Source: Streptosporangiaceae bacterium (GTDB taxonomy: Bacteria; Actinomycetota; Actinomycetes; Streptosporangiales; Streptosporangiaceae). Taken from it: 6,632 bases of DNA. Position 1 is the first letter of the stretch; every line of letters begins with the position of its first letter. The stretch covers positions 1 to 6,632 of the forward strand of contig JASIBJ010000240.1 of NCBI GenBank assembly GCA_030045215.1, written 5' to 3'. Of this stretch, positions 5,099-6,632 are shown piece by piece. The notes under the pieces were generated by a model. The model was not told the DNA's origin. It was given only the letters and a program-made list of their open reading frames with translations, and ran no database searches. The position numbers were made by a program, and so were the translations under genes.

Positions 5099-5877
5099 GC
5101 AGCTCCGACTTCCTCGACGCTCTGTCAGACGTGAAGAGCGGCCGCGTCTCGCTCACGCAGTCGTGCGCCGACGCGATCGCCGCGGCGATCAGCGGCGGGG
5201 CGTATTCGCCCGGCTCGCAGCTCCCTGCCGAGGCGCAGATGGCCAGCAATCTCGGCGTCTCGCGCGCCACGCTCAGGGACGCGCTGCGTCAGCTTCAGGA
5301 CCGGGGCCTGATCGTGCGGCGCCATGGCCGCGGGACGTTCGTCGCCAAGCGCCCGATCCCTAAGGACCTGAACCGCAACTTCGGCATCACGGCCATGATC
5401 CGCTCCGGCGGATACCGGCCAGGGACCCGCGGCCTGCAGCTTCGGGAGGAGGCCGCCGACCGGGAGCTCGCACTAAGTCTCGGGCTGGCACCCGGGGACC
5501 CGGTGACGGTCATGGAACGTGTTCGGCTGGCCAACGACCGGCCGGTCGTGTGGTCAAGCGACGCCGTGCCGCGCCGGTTGCTCGACCTCGCCGACGCCGA
5601 GGCGATGTCGGGCGACGACGCCTCGCTCTACGGGCTGCTCTACAAGCTGCACCAGATCACGGTGTACCGCGGTGTCGCCGAGCTCAGCCCGAAATCGGCC
5701 ACCGCGTCCCTGGCCAGCCTGCTGCAGGTCAGGCGCGGTGCACCCCTGCTGTACATCAAGCAGGTGGACTATGACGGCAGCGGGACCCCCGTCCTCTGCT
5801 CGGTCGAGTACCACGTATCCGACTGGATCTCATTCACGCTCGAACGGGTCGGGCCAGGCACCGCCGTCGAGCCGTGA
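5095..5877 (+). CDS. GntR-family transcriptional regulator, HutC/UTRA type
   Basis: A DNA-binding regulator of 260 residues from GTG 5095. The winged helix-turn-helix covers about residues 19-85, with the standard sequence SPGSQLPAEAQMASNLGVS, then RATLRDALRQLQDRGLI, then the wing RRHGRGTFVA. A linker leads to a UTRA ligand-binding domain from about residue 105 to 250, recognisable by RELALSLGLAPGDPVTVMERVRLAN, a central YGLLY, LQVRRGAPLLYIKQVDYD and the closing SVEYHVSDWISFTLER. HutC-type proteins are dimers, usually repressors, that release DNA on binding a small metabolite, often a phosphorylated sugar or an amino-acid derivative. GGAAGG (5080-5085), 9 bases before the GTG, is the ribosome site. 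Being divergent from the kinase operon and followed by the permease, it is the likely local controller of both. The ligand cannot be read from the sequence. Confidence 0.92.
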   Translation: MSSSDFLDALSDVKSGRVSLTQSCADAIAAAISGGAYSPGSQLPAEAQMASNLGVSRATLRDALRQLQDRGLIVRRHGRGTFVAKRPIPKDLNRNFGITAMIRSGGYRPGTRGLQLREEAADRELALSLGLAPGDPVTVMERVRLANDRPVVWSSDAVPRRLLDLADAEAMSGDDASLYGLLYKLHQITVYRGVAELSPKSATASLASLLQVRRGAPLLYIKQVDYDGSGTPVLCSVEYHVSDWISFTLERVGPGTAVEP

Positions 5878-5928
5878 CCCACGACCGGCACGCAGTCCTG
5901 GAGCAGGTACAGAGAGGAAGTGGTTCGG
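5878..5928 (+). other. Short gap between regulator and permease
   Basis: This 51-base spacer holds the permease ribosome site near its end and no hairpin or promoter that I can support. Read-through from the regulator into the permease is therefore the simplest reading. Confidence 0.5.
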
Positions 5929-6632
5929 TTGGCCACGAGCGCTGTGACCGAGCACCACCATGTCGGGCTGAGGGAGAACGCGGTCAGCCTGTGGGGTGAC
6001 TTCGTCGTCTCGATCGCGAACGTCGCGCCGTCCAGCAGCGTGGCCTACACATTAGCCTTGCTGGTCGCGTTCGCCGGCCACGTGTCGCCGCTCGCCGTGC
6101 TGGTGACCGGGGTCGCGATGTTCCTGTGCGCGATGGGCTACGCGAGCCTCAACCGGTGGCGGGCCCACGCTGGTGCGCCCTACGTGTGGGTGAGCGAGGC
6201 GATCTCGCCCACGGTCGGCGCCGGCACCGGATTCCTCAACATCTTCGTGTCGACGTTCGCCAACGTCGGCAACATCACCCTGGCCGGGGCGTACCTGCTC
6301 TTCGTGCTGTTCCCGACGCGCACGTTCTCCAGCCCGGTCACCTGGGTGATAGCCGCGGCCGTCATGGGGCTGCTGGTCTGGCTCTCGATCCGCGGCATCC
6401 GGCCGTCGGTCTGGGTGCAGACCGGCCTGATCGTCATCGAGTACTCGGCGATGATCTCGTTCGTCGTGCTCGCCCTGATCCATGAATCGTCCGGGGCCGG
6501 CGGCGCCACGCTCCCCTCGCTGTCGGACTTCACGGTCTCCCACGCCGTGGCGGGCGTCGGCGGCTTCAAGGGCCTGGCCGAGGCCGCGGTGCCGTGCGGT
6601 TTCCTGTACCTCGGCTGGGAAGCGACCGCGGT
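5929..6632 (+). CDS. APC-superfamily permease, N-terminal part
   Basis: The frame is open from a TTG start (5929) to the right edge, with 234 residues visible. TTG is chosen because AGGAAG (5915-5920) lies 8 bases upstream; GTG 5920 overlaps that site, and GTG 5944 is too far from it. The N-terminus has the APC pattern: NAVSLWGDFVVSIANVAPSSSVAYTLA (written from about residue 18; unwound TM1 with small residues), then SPLAVLV, CAMGYASLNRW and HAGAPYVWVSEAI, which matches the family's 'R..AGG.Y.w'-type loop. Predicted membrane segments are about 23-47, 55-74, 99-126, 138-157 and 164-184, with TM6 beginning near 215 and containing GFLYLGWEATAV. Members import amino acids, amines or related small molecules by coupling to H+ or Na+. 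It lies 51 bases after the regulator on the same strand, so probably in its transcript. Codon 42 is TTA (6052-6054), rare in such genomes. Confidence 0.85.
   Translation, partial: MATSAVTEHHHVGLRENAVSLWGDFVVSIANVAPSSSVAYTLALLVAFAGHVSPLAVLVTGVAMFLCAMGYASLNRWRAHAGAPYVWVSEAISPTVGAGTGFLNIFVSTFANVGNITLAGAYLLFVLFPTRTFSSPVTWVIAAAVMGLLVWLSIRGIRPSVWVQTGLIVIEYSAMISFVVLALIHESSGAGGATLPSLSDFTVSHAVAGVGGFKGLAEAAVPCGFLYLGWEATA

Noticed and set aside
6052..6543. Minus-strand frame of 163 codons, highly charged
   Set aside because: Antisense to the permease, whose membrane segments and APC motifs are clear. The charged composition is the usual mirror of GC-rich hydrophobic codons.

Overview
The window is GC-rich (about 70% by eye), with strong G/C at third codon positions, GTG and TTG starts, and genes packed with 1 to 8 base overlaps. 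This fits a high-GC actinobacterium. I cannot name a genus from the sequence. I see no rRNA, tRNA, CRISPR array, insertion sequence or prophage gene.

Layout. (1) Bases 3-329, plus strand: the 3' end of a gene with an SCP2-like (sterol carrier) C-terminus. It converges on the next gene, and an inverted repeat lies between the two stops. (2) Bases 364-4862 (or 4901), minus strand: a four-gene operon. In order of transcription it encodes an FGGY-family sugar/polyol kinase, a glycerol-1-phosphate dehydrogenase (AraM/EgsA)-type dehydrogenase, a HAD-IIA (NagD/AraL-type) phosphatase, and an unassigned phosphate-binding (beta/alpha)8-barrel protein. All three junctions overlap (by 1, 4 and 8 bases), so the four proteins are probably made together. 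(3) Bases 4863-5094: the divergent control region. On the minus strand it holds a 40-codon reading frame with a strong Shine-Dalgarno sequence; its N-terminus looks like the start of a short-chain dehydrogenase (SDR), probably a truncated remnant. On the plus strand it holds a good -35/-10 promoter overlapped by short palindromes. (4) Bases 5095-5877, plus strand: a GntR/HutC-type (UTRA) regulator. (5) From 5929 past the right edge: an APC-superfamily permease starting at TTG.

Working model (inference). The permease imports a small polar compound. The kinase phosphorylates it or a derivative, and the AraM-like enzyme interconverts an alcohol phosphate and a keto phosphate with NAD(P). The barrel protein isomerises or cleaves a phosphorylated intermediate. 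The HAD enzyme removes phosphate from a product or from a toxic side product. The GntR/HutC protein would sense an intermediate and control both directions from the shared region. The AraL-type plus AraM-type pair recalls the Bacillus subtilis arabinose operon, but no arabinose genes are present, and the kinase and dehydrogenase carry substitutions at usual substrate-site motifs. The substrate is therefore open, and this may be an undescribed catabolic pathway.
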